Below are positions 35,887 through 44,253 of a stretch of 52,752 nt of DNA, piece after piece. The stretch lies in assembly GCA_021199375.1 (NCBI GenBank), contig JAJQIB010000013.1, positions 65,646 through 118,397 of the forward strand. The letters are read 5' to 3'. The stretch's first letter is position 1, and each line of letters opens with the position of its first letter. The notes beneath the pieces were generated by a model. It saw nothing but the letters and a program-made list of their open reading frames with translations, ran no database searches and was not told where the DNA came from. The translations under genes and the position numbers were made by a program. The stretch is from Ruminococcus sp. (GTDB lineage: Bacteria > Bacillota > Clostridia > Oscillospirales > Ruminococcaceae).

Positions 35887-36972
35887 TTAGAACTTCGCAG
35901 GATTTGCTGCAAGATATTTCTTAACCATCAATGCAATCTTAAATACTATAGCATGGTCAAACTCTCTTAGGTCAAGACCTGTAAGCTTCTTTATCTTTTC
36001 GAGTCTATACACAAGTGTGTTTCTGTGTACAAAAAGCTTTCTTGAGGTTTCAGATACGTTTAGATTGTTCTCAAAAAACTTCTGTATTGTAAACAGCGTC
36101 TCGTGGTCAAGCGACTCTATGCTTCCCTTCTTAAAGACCTCTTTTAAGAAGGTTTCGCAAAGCGTAGTCGGAAGATGATATATAAGCCTTGCAATACCAA
36201 GATTATCATACGAAACAATCGTCTTATCTGTATCAAAAACCTTGCCGACCTCAAGTGCGGTTTGAGCCTCTTTAAATGAACGTGAAAGCTCGTTTATTGA
36301 CTCAACTACAGTACCGATTCCAACGTTCACTCTGGTATAGAACTCACCGCTTAGCGTATCAGAAATGCTTCTTGCAAGCTTTTCAAGGTCGCTCGATTCA
36401 ATTCCCGTAGCCACCTCTTTTACAAGCACAATATCCGTCTCGGTTATGTTAAAGACAAAGTCCTTGTTCTTTTCAGGAAACAGATTTTGAATAATCTCGT
36501 AAGCCGATACATCGTTTGTCGAAAGTATTCTTATTAGCAGAACCACCCTCGAAACATCTGAGTTAAAACGCAGCTCTCTTGCCTTGACATGAATATCTCC
36601 GGGCAAAACGTTATCTAACACTACATTCTTTATAAAATTGTTTCTGTCGTACTTTTCATCGTAATACTGCTTTATTGAGGCTAGCGAAATTGCAAGAATG
36701 CTTGCATACTTTGCAGCAACCTCGTCTGTTCCCTCAACAAAAACCGCATAGTCGGGCTTCATGTGCGAGCCAAACGGCTTATATGTATAACCATCACGAA
36801 CGAAAAGATCGTGAGTGTCGCTTAGATCAAATGATACAAATTCATTAGTAGTACCAACCTGTGCAAGCTCAGAGCAGGCTATAATGGATGCCTGTTCATC
36901 TATTACACCTATGGTGCAATCAAGCGTTTCACTCATTTGGTGTATTACATTTTGAAACAATCTGTTAGACAT
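35887..36972 (-). CDS. CdaR/PucR-type transcriptional regulator
   Basis: The 361-residue protein has an N-terminal sensory region (about 1-120), a GGDEF-like middle domain (about 135-270) and a C-terminal PucR-type helix-turn-helix with FFENNLNVSETSRKLFVHRNTLVYRLEKI (shortened: NVSETSRKLFVHRNTL). Such proteins usually activate genes for sugar-acid, purine or amino-acid use. The target here is unknown; the divergent aminotransferase gene is a candidate. Confidence 0.85.
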   Translation of the reverse strand: MSNRLFQNVIHQMSETLDCTIGVIDEQASIIACSELAQVGTTNEFVSFDLSDTHDLFVRDGYTYKPFGSHMKPDYAVFVEGTDEVAAKYASILAISLASIKQYYDEKYDRNNFIKNVVLDNVLPGDIHVKARELRFNSDVSRVVLLIRILSTNDVSAYEIIQNLFPEKNKDFVFNITETDIVLVKEVATGIESSDLEKLARSISDTLSGEFYTRVNVGIGTVVESINELSRSFKEAQTALEVGKVFDTDKTIVSYDNLGIARLIYHLPTTLCETFLKEVFKKGSIESLDHETLFTIQKFFENNLNVSETSRKLFVHRNTLVYRLEKIKKLTGLDLREFDHAIVFKIALMVKKYLAANPAKF

Positions 36973-37060
36973 AATTTCGATACTCCTCTTTTAAGCATTT
37001 TGACGACAGAGCCCGGAAAAATACGCACACCTCGGCTAAGTCAAATCGTATAACCCAAGC

Positions 37061-37257
37061 ATGATGTCCCCCCACCTCTTAGGTGGCGGTCCATCTTGTC
37101 TTTCAGTGGGGGGGGGTAAAACTAATCCCCCACTGAAATCCAGCGGAGCCTGACGGCTCCTAATGCTTGCTTGTTGCCGTGCTTTAGCAAAGGCGGCTGT
37201 CAGCTCACGAGATTATGCAAGCATATCTCGCTTCGCTCCGCTTTAAATGCTATTATA
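37061..37257 (-). repeat. Dispersed hairpin-rich repeat, copy 1
   Basis: The reverse complement begins TTTAAAGCGGAGCGAAGCGA and ends GGGACATCATG, like copy 2 at 44.0 kb. Shared parts are the first 30 bases, a GGAGCC/GGCTCC hairpin, a long hairpin built on TTCAGTGGGGG and CCCCCACTGAA, and a final hairpin before GACATCATG. One arm holds a run of nine G. It codes for nothing recognisable. Confidence 0.85.
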
Positions 37258-37527
37258 CCAAAAAAAATAACAAATTTCAAGTGTTTTATAGTGAAAATGT
37301 TCAAAAAAATTACGGCACTCTATACTATTACACATAGTGCTCCCCTACTTATTACAAATTGTAACACATTTCTGCGCATTATGTGTGAACACGATGTTAA
37401 ATATCCTACATTTCATTTATTTTTAACGAAAAATAACCACATATTACCGAAAATTGCTCATATAAAATTACAAAACGGTAACTTATAAACTTTTCATGAA
37501 CGTAAAAATCACATTATAATATCACTA

Positions 37528-37556
37528 TTGACAATACCTAAATTCGGTGCTATAAT
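37528..37556 (+). promoter_or_regulatory. Perfect consensus sigma-A promoter of the aminotransferase gene
   Basis: TTGACA (37528-37533), a 17-base spacer and TATAAT (37551-37556) match the consensus fully. Transcription should start near 37563. A promoter this strong is usually held back by a regulator. Confidence 0.88.
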
Positions 37557-37570
37557 AAAATTCATAATGT

Positions 37571-37588
37571 GTTACTTTATAAAGTGAC
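37571..37588. promoter_or_regulatory. Palindromic operator candidate in the aminotransferase leader
   Basis: An 18-bp near-perfect palindrome with the exact core ACTTTATAAAGT (37574-37585) begins about 8 bases after the expected transcription start. Confidence 0.55.
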
Positions 37589-37606
37589 AAAACGGAGGTT
37601 TTTTAA

Positions 37607-38830
37607 ATGAGAGAATTTTCAAAATCGCACAAGCTAGACTATGTCTGTTATGATATACGAGGTCCTGTTATGGATAAGGCAAATGAGATGGAGGCAAATG
37701 GCGAAAAAATACTCAAGCTAAACATCGGAAATCCCGCTCCATTTGGCTTTACTGCCCCAAAAAACGTAGTTGATGCCGTATCTGATTCGTTAAGTGTAGA
37801 CCAGGGCTACAGCGACTCGCACGGAATATTAGCAGCAAGACAGGCTATCATTCGCTATGACAGCTACCGTGGAATTAACGGCGTCACACCTGCCGACATC
37901 TACACAGGAAACGGCGTATCTGAGCTTATAACCATGTCGATGCAGGGACTTCTTGATAATGGTGACGAGGTGCTTGTTCCTGCACCTGATTACCCTCTAT
38001 GGACAGCGTCAGTCACCCTTGCAGGAGGAAATGCCGTACACTACATATGTGACGAGCAAAGCGACTGGAATCCCGATTTAGCTGATATAGAACGCAAAAT
38101 CACCCCAAAAACCAAGGCAATAGTAATAATAAATCCCAACAATCCTACAGGAGCTGTATACGAAAAAGCACTGCTTGAAGGTATTGTCAAGCTTGCTCGT
38201 GAGCATGGGCTTATAATCTTTTCTGACGAAATCTACGACCGTCTTTTAATGGACGATACTGTACACACATCCATCGCATCAATTGCAGGAGATGACGTTT
38301 TTTGCGTGACGTTTGGCGGACTTTCAAAATCACACATGACGGCAGGCTTTCGCTGCGGCTGGATGACACTTTCAGGAAACAAGGGGGCGGCGCACGGCTA
38401 CATTGAAGGGTTAAATATGCTCTCATCCATGCGTTTATGCTCAAACGTTCCCGCCCAGCACATGATTGAAACTGCGCTAAATCCCGACAGCTTCGGAGCA
38501 AACGATCCACAGCTAAGAAGCGGCGGAAGAATATACGAGCAGCGTAATTTCATATATAATGCGCTAAACTCAATTGACGGAATTACAGCAGTAAAGCCAA
38601 AGGCAGCATTTTATATCTTCCCAAAAATTGACGTCAGGAAATTCAACATCACGGACGATGAAAAATTCGTACTCGACTTTTTAAAGGAGAAGAAAATACT
38701 TCTCGTACACGGCGGAGGCTTTCATTGGGAGCATCCTGACCATTTCAGAATTGTATATCTGCCTGATATGCAAACGCTTAGATCTTCAATGGATGGACTT
38801 GCCGATTTTTTAAAGGACTACAGACAGTAA
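37607..38830 (+). CDS. PLP-dependent aminotransferase (AlaA-like, class I)
   Basis: The 407-residue protein is a fold-type I aminotransferase with NPNNPTGAVY, DEIYDRLLMDD and the PLP lysine in GGLSKSHMTAGFRCGW. The sequence, including the start YDIRGPVMDKANEME, is closest to glutamate-pyruvate aminotransferase AlaA. GGAGG precedes the ATG. It is monocistronic with a perfect promoter and a strong terminator. Confidence 0.9.
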   Translation: MREFSKSHKLDYVCYDIRGPVMDKANEMEANGEKILKLNIGNPAPFGFTAPKNVVDAVSDSLSVDQGYSDSHGILAARQAIIRYDSYRGINGVTPADIYTGNGVSELITMSMQGLLDNGDEVLVPAPDYPLWTASVTLAGGNAVHYICDEQSDWNPDLADIERKITPKTKAIVIINPNNPTGAVYEKALLEGIVKLAREHGLIIFSDEIYDRLLMDDTVHTSIASIAGDDVFCVTFGGLSKSHMTAGFRCGWMTLSGNKGAAHGYIEGLNMLSSMRLCSNVPAQHMIETALNPDSFGANDPQLRSGGRIYEQRNFIYNALNSIDGITAVKPKAAFYIFPKIDVRKFNITDDEKFVLDFLKEKKILLVHGGGFHWEHPDHFRIVYLPDMQTLRSSMDGLADFLKDYRQ

Positions 38831-38842
38831 TATTTCTATACA

Positions 38843-38876
38843 CAAAAAAAGCTAGCGCACGAGAAATCGTGCGCTA
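38843..38876. terminator. Bidirectional terminator between the aminotransferase and hydG
   Basis: TAGCGCACGA (38853-38862) pairs with TCGTGCGCTA (38867-38876) across a GAAA loop, with a T run on the minus strand and AT-rich sequence on the plus strand. Confidence 0.88.
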
Positions 38877-38896
38877 AATTATTGCTTTTAATATTA

Positions 38897-40345
38897 TCAG
38901 AATCTAAAATCTCTCTTGCCCTCGTGAATATTCTCGATATACTCAGTCGCAAGCCTTCTTGCCTTTTCGTTTGGTATCTTAGGAAGCTCCTGTGCTATAA
39001 GCCTTTCGCCAACCGCTTTGGTTTCAGGGGATGCATAATCCTCAAGATACTCCTTTAATGTCATAAGCGCATTCGGGTGACAGCAGTTTTGTATCTGTCC
39101 CGTCTTGCAAAGGCTCATAAAGCGGTCTCCCGTTCTGCCTTCACGATAGCAAGCGGTGCAAAATGACGGAATATAGCCTAAATCCATAAGCCACTTTACC
39201 ACCTCATCAAGCGAACGCTGATCGGATACATCAAACTGCTCGGTGTCGTGCGGACGCTCATCAGGAGTGTAGCCAGCATATCCGCCAACCGATGTCCTTG
39301 AGCCGCCCGAAATCTGCGATATACCAAGTCCAAGCACCTTATCACGGCAGGTTTCATTTTCACGAGTTGAGATAATCATTCCCGTGTAGGGTACGGCAAT
39401 TCTTATGCAAGCGATAATCCTTGCGAATGTGTCATCATCAATGCTGTTGTCGAAAACATCGGGATCTATATCGTCAGCATGCTTTACACGTGGAACGCTT
39501 ATCGTGTGAGGTCCTACACCATGAACAGCCTCAAGATGCTCAGCGTGCATTAAAAGTCCCGCAAATTCATACTTATAAAGCTCAAGTCCAAAAAGTACTC
39601 CAAGTCCTACATCGTCAATTCCGCCATCCATTGCTCTGTCCATAGCCTCGGTGTGATACGCATAGTCATGCTTAGGACCTGCCGGATGCAGGGTCTCATA
39701 GCTTTCCTTGTGATATGTTTCCTGGAAAAGAATGTATGTTCCGATTCCTGCCTCCTTAAGCTGACGATAATTTTCCACAGTCGTTGCCGCAATGTTTACA
39801 TTAACTCGGCGAATTGAACCGTTTTTGTGCTTAACCTTATAGATGGTATCAATACATTCCAGTATGTACTCAATCGGATTATTAACAGGATCCTCGCCTG
39901 CTTCGATTGCCAAACGCTTGTGACCTAAATCCTGCAAAGCTACAACCTCAGCAGCTACCTCCTCTTGGGTCAGCTTCTTACGTGCAATATGCTTGTTCTT
40001 ACAGTGATAAGGGCAGTAAACACAGCTGTTTACGCAATAGTTTGACAGATACAGCGGTGCAAACATAACAATTCTGTTGCCATAAAATGCCTGCTTAATC
40101 TCACGTGCCAGGTCATACATTTTTTGTGTCATTTCAGGGATATCGCAAGCCAGAAGCACACTTGCCTCACGGTGCGTAAGACCACGACATTCAGTGCCTC
40201 TTGCCGTCTTTCTCGGCTTTGCCTTCTCTAAAATTTCCTCAATAAGCTCACGGTTGTGCTTGTTTTTCTCAGCATAATCTAAGGTTTCTAAAATCTCCTC
40301 GTGATTTATAAATTCCTCAGCCTTTAGTGATTTAGGGTCGTACAT
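38897..40345 (-). CDS. hydG: FeFe-hydrogenase maturase HydG (radical SAM, tyrosine lyase)
   Basis: HydG splits tyrosine to make the CO and CN ligands of the H-cluster. The 482-residue protein has the radical SAM motif CVNSCVYC (CX3CX2C) and the C-terminal cluster motif that starts CTACYREGRTGDRFM and continues to CKTGQIQNCC. Length and layout are normal. It follows hydE by 21 bases. HydF and the hydrogenase itself are not in the window. Confidence 0.97.
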   Translation of the reverse strand: MYDPKSLKAEEFINHEEILETLDYAEKNKHNRELIEEILEKAKPRKTARGTECRGLTHREASVLLACDIPEMTQKMYDLAREIKQAFYGNRIVMFAPLYLSNYCVNSCVYCPYHCKNKHIARKKLTQEEVAAEVVALQDLGHKRLAIEAGEDPVNNPIEYILECIDTIYKVKHKNGSIRRVNVNIAATTVENYRQLKEAGIGTYILFQETYHKESYETLHPAGPKHDYAYHTEAMDRAMDGGIDDVGLGVLFGLELYKYEFAGLLMHAEHLEAVHGVGPHTISVPRVKHADDIDPDVFDNSIDDDTFARIIACIRIAVPYTGMIISTRENETCRDKVLGLGISQISGGSRTSVGGYAGYTPDERPHDTEQFDVSDQRSLDEVVKWLMDLGYIPSFCTACYREGRTGDRFMSLCKTGQIQNCCHPNALMTLKEYLEDYASPETKAVGERLIAQELPKIPNEKARRLATEYIENIHEGKRDFRF

Positions 40346-40366
40346 TTTTTATTACCTCCAAAAATA

Positions 40367-41434
40367 TTATCTTGATTTAGTGTTTACAAATTTCGGCGCA
40401 TCTCCTCTTGAAACCACCGACTTAAATCCAACGCTGTTTAACCGACGCTCAAGGCAGACTCGGCACTGCGCCGACTCATCTCCCGTACACGCCTTGTCGT
40501 CATACAAAAGATACTTTTTTCTCACCGACATAGGCGACAGATTCGGCATACATACATTTGCTCCCGCAACCAGTCCTTTTTCTCTTCCTATAGGATCTAC
40601 AGTTGCAAGTGCCGTTGTTGCCGGAATCAGCGCACTCGGAAGGGTCAGACGGATAAGCGCTATCATAAAAACTGTCAGCTGCGTTGTACCTTGCGAAAAG
40701 CCTGCAAAGGGCGTATCGCTATGTGGAATAAAGGGACCAATTCCCACCATTTGCGGCTCAAGGTCACGCAGGAAAATCATATCCTCTGCTAGACATTCAG
40801 CAGTCTGAAATGGAGAGCCCACCATAAATCCCGTGCCGACCTGATAGCCTATATCCTTAAGGTCATAAAGACAACGCTTGCGATTTTCAAGTAAAAGCTC
40901 TGGCGGATGAAGTCTCGCATAGTGTGTAGCATCCGCTGTTTCGTGACGCAAAAGATACCTATCCGCACCCGCATCAAAGTACGCCTTATAGCTTTCACGG
41001 CTTTTTTCACCAATAGATAGGGTAACCGCACAATCAGGAAAATCCGCCTTTATACCGGATACAATGTCGCAAATCCTATCATCGGTAAAGAACATATCCT
41101 CGCCGCTTTGCAACACAAATGTGCGATAGCCTAGCTTATAGCCTTCCTCGCAGCAGGCTAGTATTTCGTCCTTTTCAAGGCGGTAGCGCTCGGCTTTTGT
41201 GTTTGAGCGTCTTAACCCGCAATAAAGGCAGTCATTTTTGCAAAAGCTAGAAAATTCAATAAGTCCACGCAGATAGACCTCGTTAGAAAAAATATCCCGC
41301 CTTGTCTTATCTGCAAGGCTGCTTATCAGCTTAAAGTCGTCCTCATCAAAGGTATCAATAAGCTTAGCATACTCATCCTGTGTTAGCTTATGCTCGACAT
41401 TTAGCCTTTCAATTAGCTCTCTGTTACTCTCCAC
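40367..41434 (-). CDS. hydE: FeFe-hydrogenase maturase HydE (radical SAM)
   Basis: HydE acts in assembly of the H-cluster di-iron subcluster. The protein has the radical SAM motif CKNDCLYC and the family segments SGEDMFFTD, RHETAD and GIGPFIPHSDTPF. The start is placed at GTG 41434: AAAGGAG lies 7 bases upstream and the gene then overlaps its neighbour by 11 bases. A longer reading would overlap that gene by over 100 bases. About 355 residues is normal for HydE. Confidence 0.95.
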   Translation of the reverse strand: MESNRELIERLNVEHKLTQDEYAKLIDTFDEDDFKLISSLADKTRRDIFSNEVYLRGLIEFSSFCKNDCLYCGLRRSNTKAERYRLEKDEILACCEEGYKLGYRTFVLQSGEDMFFTDDRICDIVSGIKADFPDCAVTLSIGEKSRESYKAYFDAGADRYLLRHETADATHYARLHPPELLLENRKRCLYDLKDIGYQVGTGFMVGSPFQTAECLAEDMIFLRDLEPQMVGIGPFIPHSDTPFAGFSQGTTQLTVFMIALIRLTLPSALIPATTALATVDPIGREKGLVAGANVCMPNLSPMSVRKKYLLYDDKACTGDESAQCRVCLERRLNSVGFKSVVSRGDAPKFVNTKSR

Positions 41435-41681
41435 CGACCTGCTCCTTTGCGTAAATAGCCTTCGCAGTAACTCCGTCAAGCCTTCCGAGCCTTCCCGAAA
41501 GGGTGTTGATCCTGTCGGCTGACGCTTCAAGCACAACACTTATCACCTGTATCCTGCCGCCGGCATGAGGCACTCCCATTCTTCCCTTTATGCAGTCCAT
41601 ATACTCGTGCAAAATCTCATTGAGCTTCGCCACCGAATCGGTATTTTCAACCATTATTCCCACAAGTGCAATTCTATTCAT
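41424..41681 (-). CDS. TM1266-family putative hydrogenase-system regulator (ACT-like)
   Basis: The 85-residue protein (MNRIALVGIMVEN onward) matches the TM1266-type ACT-like family that is encoded with FeFe-hydrogenase maturases and is assumed to be a regulator. The ATG at 41681 follows GGAGG at good distance; a longer upstream frame would run through a terminator-like hairpin. It heads the maturation operon and overlaps hydE by 11 bases. Confidence 0.9.
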   Translation of the reverse strand: MNRIALVGIMVENTDSVAKLNEILHEYMDCIKGRMGVPHAGGRIQVISVVLEASADRINTLSGRLGRLDGVTAKAIYAKEQVGGE

Positions 41682-41838
41682 GAAAATCCTCCAATAAAAA
41701 ACGTGCTTTCGCACTAATGCAAAAACACGCAAAGACTCTTTATTTATGGACACACCTATCCAAAGATATAAGCTTTTAAACGCGCTTTCACATCAGAAAC
41801 GAATCTTTTGTGTCAGAGCAAATATTTTCTTATTTTCA
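41682..41838 (-). promoter_or_regulatory. Leader of the hydrogenase-maturation operon with terminator-like hairpin
   Basis: Between the promoter and the first gene lies a leader of about 150 bases. Near its end GTGC-GAAA-GCAC is followed on the minus strand by G and six T (stem 41703-41714, T run ending near 41696), only a few bases before GGAGG. A second small stem GGATA/TGTCC lies upstream (about 41748-41761). A terminator placed right before the ribosome site points to attenuation. No known riboswitch class was recognised. Confidence 0.55.
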
Positions 41839-41867
41839 AGTATAGCATACTTTTTTCAGTTTGTCAA
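41839..41867 (-). promoter_or_regulatory. Sigma-A promoter of the TM1266-hydE-hydG operon
   Basis: On the minus strand TTGACA (41862-41867), a 17-base spacer and TATACT (41839-41844) are close to consensus. The -35 box touches the stop codon of the upstream amidase gene. Confidence 0.82.
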
Positions 41868-41871
41868 GAGA

Positions 41872-42900
41872 TTAATTTAGAACTGCCGTGCTTTTTCCAT
41901 CAGATATCAGCTGCTCGTTTAGCACTCTTGTACCGCTTTCATCAACTACACCTAGGTTAATAGCAGTTTGAATAATCGCATCGCCTATTGCCTTAGCGTA
42001 CTGCTCCTTGTAGGTGTTATAAAGCTCGTTGTCGGTATCGCTGGTGATGTATCCAAGCTGAAGCAGACAGCTAGGCATTACCGTGTCGGTATTTACCTGA
42101 TAGTTTTGATCTGTCATTCCGCTGTAACCATACTTGACTCCTAGATTTTGTGAGACACCGACCGACTCAAGCGCATTTAAAATGCTTTGTGCAAGTGCCG
42201 TATCATAAACCGGCTGATTATTATTAACCCACGCCTCAACTCCGTTTGACTGCTCGCTGTCGTCATCTGTACTGTTGCGATGAATAGAAATGAAAAAGTC
42301 AGCGCTCTCCTGATTAGCAAGCGTACATCTATCCGAGTTTGAAACTGCTTCGTCCTCATCTCGTGTCATAACTACGGTTACTCCACACTGCTCAAGATAA
42401 TCACAAACAAGCTGCGCCATCTCTAGGTTCTGATCACTCTCTGTCAAATCACCATATGTCGCACCCGTATCATAATCGCCGTGCCCTGCATCAAGACACA
42501 CCTTAAAGCTCATCTGAGAATAGGATGCTTGCAGCTGTGTTTCTTCTTCGATTTGACTCTCTGTTGATGTATCGGCGCTGTCTGACACAGTGACCTCTTC
42601 ATCCTGTACGGAAGACTCATCAGCTTGAGAGCTATCAAAGATAAAGCTTTTTGTCTCCTGAGAATCGGTTGAGCCTCCGTTTAAAACATTTGCTGTTACT
42701 CTTATAAGCTGCACCAAGCCCATCACTATAAGAACAAAAACAATAAGCACCGCAAAAATTCTTCCCCAATAAACCTTACGCTTTGCCTTATAGCGTGTTA
42801 TCTTTACAACTCCGTCATCGTAGTAAGTATATTTAACGTTGCCCTGCCGTTCGACATGAACAATCTGTCTGTCGTTTTCGGTATTCGTTTGATAACTCAT
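41872..42900 (-). CDS. N-acetylmuramoyl-L-alanine amidase (Amidase_3) with N-terminal membrane anchor
   Basis: The 342-residue protein has a cytoplasmic N-terminus (about 1-45), one membrane segment (about 48-68), an acidic Ser/Thr-rich linker and an Amidase_3 domain (about 131-315). The zinc ligands His140 (DAGHGDYD), Glu160 (DQNLEMA) and His207 (SIHRNS) are present. The second catalytic Glu, usually in VELGF, is replaced by Gln281 in LLQLGYI, so activity may be low or lost. The ATG at 42900 is chosen over a TTG at 42927 that precedes the ribosome site. It follows pyrB closely. Confidence 0.85.
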   Translation of the reverse strand: MSYQTNTENDRQIVHVERQGNVKYTYYDDGVVKITRYKAKRKVYWGRIFAVLIVFVLIVMGLVQLIRVTANVLNGGSTDSQETKSFIFDSSQADESSVQDEEVTVSDSADTSTESQIEEETQLQASYSQMSFKVCLDAGHGDYDTGATYGDLTESDQNLEMAQLVCDYLEQCGVTVVMTRDEDEAVSNSDRCTLANQESADFFISIHRNSTDDDSEQSNGVEAWVNNNQPVYDTALAQSILNALESVGVSQNLGVKYGYSGMTDQNYQVNTDTVMPSCLLQLGYITSDTDNELYNTYKEQYAKAIGDAIIQTAINLGVVDESGTRVLNEQLISDGKSTAVLN

Positions 42901-42919
42901 CGGCTTAAAAAGCTCCTCC

Positions 42920-44005
42920 TTATACAAGCGTTCTGTTGTCGCAATACTCGCAGGTCAAAATATCCGAGCTTCCCTCAAAGTAGTGCGGCAGATACCGTTC
43001 CTTGTGTGTTATGCACCTGGGATTTGAGCATTCGACATCCTTGTGAACACGTCCCTTAATAAGCGGCGCAGGCTTTCCGGAATTACGTAATATCTTATAG
43101 ATAAGAGCCATTCTTATGTACATTCCGTACCTTGCCTGCTCAAAATACATAGCCCTTGGATCTTCATCCACCTCAATCGCTATTTCGTCAACTCTCGGCA
43201 GCGGATGAAGGATAATCAGATCGCTCTTTGCACGCTTTAGCTTGTTCTTATCAAGTATGTAGGCACCCTTTTGCTCAAGATACTCACGTTCACTTGCAAA
43301 GCGCTCCTGCTGTATTCTCGTCATGTAAAGCACATCAATATCTACAATAGCCTCATCCAGGCTTGTGACCTCCTTGTAATAGAATCCACCTGCAGAGAGC
43401 ATATCCTTTATATAAGTGGGAAGCGCCAGCTCAGGAGTTGATACAAGTATAAAACGACTTCCCTTGTAGCAGGTCATTGCTTTAATGAGAGAATGCACCG
43501 TACGACCGTTCTTTAAATCGCCGCAAAAGCCTATAGTTAGGTTTTCAAGCGTGCCCTTCTCCTCCTTAAGCGTAAAGAGATCTGTAAGCGTCTGTGTAGG
43601 GTGAAGATGACCTCCGTCGCCTGCATTTATAATAGGACAATCGGCAGTAAGTGCCGCAGCCTTAACCGATCCCTCGACAGGATGACGCATTACCATTATA
43701 TCTGCATACCCTGAGACAATCTTGGTCGTATCCTTTAAATTTTCACCCTTTGCAACAGATGATGTTGCGGGATTGTCAAAGCCTATTATTGTACCGCCTA
43801 GTCTTAGCATAGCAGTTTGAAATGACATTTGTGTGCGTGTTGAGGGCTCGTAAAAAAGTGTGCCCATAATCCTTCCGTCACAGGACTTTGCATAATCCTC
43901 AGGTGATTGCTTTATTTCATGAGCAAGGCTTAACAGCTCGTTCCACCATGAAACCGGATAGTCGTTAAGGTCTATTAGATTTATATACTTTTCGTAATCG
44001 GGCAT
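42920..44005 (-). CDS. pyrB: Aspartate carbamoyltransferase fused to a PyrI-type zinc domain
   Basis: PyrB makes carbamoyl-aspartate in pyrimidine synthesis. Residues 1-310 form the catalytic chain with FYEPSTRTQMSF and HPLPRVDEI. The last 45 residues add Cys326, Cys331, Cys352 and Cys355, the CX4C...CX2C pattern of the zinc domain of the regulatory chain PyrI, without the nucleotide-binding domain. The ATG at 44005 is preferred because GAGG lies just upstream; an earlier ATG at 44035 falls at the edge of a repeat. No other pyr gene is adjacent. Confidence 0.92.
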   Translation of the reverse strand: MPDYEKYINLIDLNDYPVSWWNELLSLAHEIKQSPEDYAKSCDGRIMGTLFYEPSTRTQMSFQTAMLRLGGTIIGFDNPATSSVAKGENLKDTTKIVSGYADIMVMRHPVEGSVKAAALTADCPIINAGDGGHLHPTQTLTDLFTLKEEKGTLENLTIGFCGDLKNGRTVHSLIKAMTCYKGSRFILVSTPELALPTYIKDMLSAGGFYYKEVTSLDEAIVDIDVLYMTRIQQERFASEREYLEQKGAYILDKNKLKRAKSDLIILHPLPRVDEIAIEVDEDPRAMYFEQARYGMYIRMALIYKILRNSGKPAPLIKGRVHKDVECSNPRCITHKERYLPHYFEGSSDILTCEYCDNRTLV

Positions 44006-44034
44006 AATCCTCACACTCGCTTTCGTTTTATTCA

Positions 44035-44217
44035 TTTAAAGCGGAGCGAAGCAAGATATGCTTGTTGTACGAACTTGTTCGTGCCAAGCTCAGTGAGCGG
44101 AAGCTTGCAATAAATGCAAGGAGCCGCTAGGCTCCGCCGGGTTTCAGTGGGGGATTAGTTTTTGCCCCCACTGAAAGACGATATGGATTGCCGCCTTATT
44201 GGCGGCGGGACATCATG
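44035..44217 (+). repeat. Dispersed hairpin-rich repeat, copy 2
   Basis: This copy runs from TTTAAAGCGGAGCGAAGCAA to GACATCATG and forms in order the hairpins ACGAAC/TTCGT, GGAGCC/GGCTCC, TTCAGTGGGGG/CCCCCACTGAA and GCCGCC/GGCGGC. It lies 30 bases upstream of the pyrB start codon. Confidence 0.88.
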
Positions 44218-44253
44218 TATTCATTATACCACACTGTTCGACAAAATGCAAGA

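Larger units (their letters stand above)
36973..37606. other. Intergenic region: repeat copy 1 and the aminotransferase control region
   Basis: This 634-base stretch holds the dispersed repeat (37061-37257), about 270 bases of AT-rich sequence without a gene, then a perfect promoter and a palindrome upstream of the aminotransferase gene. Confidence 0.7.

Noticed and set aside
37061-37257. A remnant transposase gene in the dispersed repeat
   Set aside because: No frame in any copy resembles a transposase; the shared sequence is made of hairpins and differs in length in the middle.
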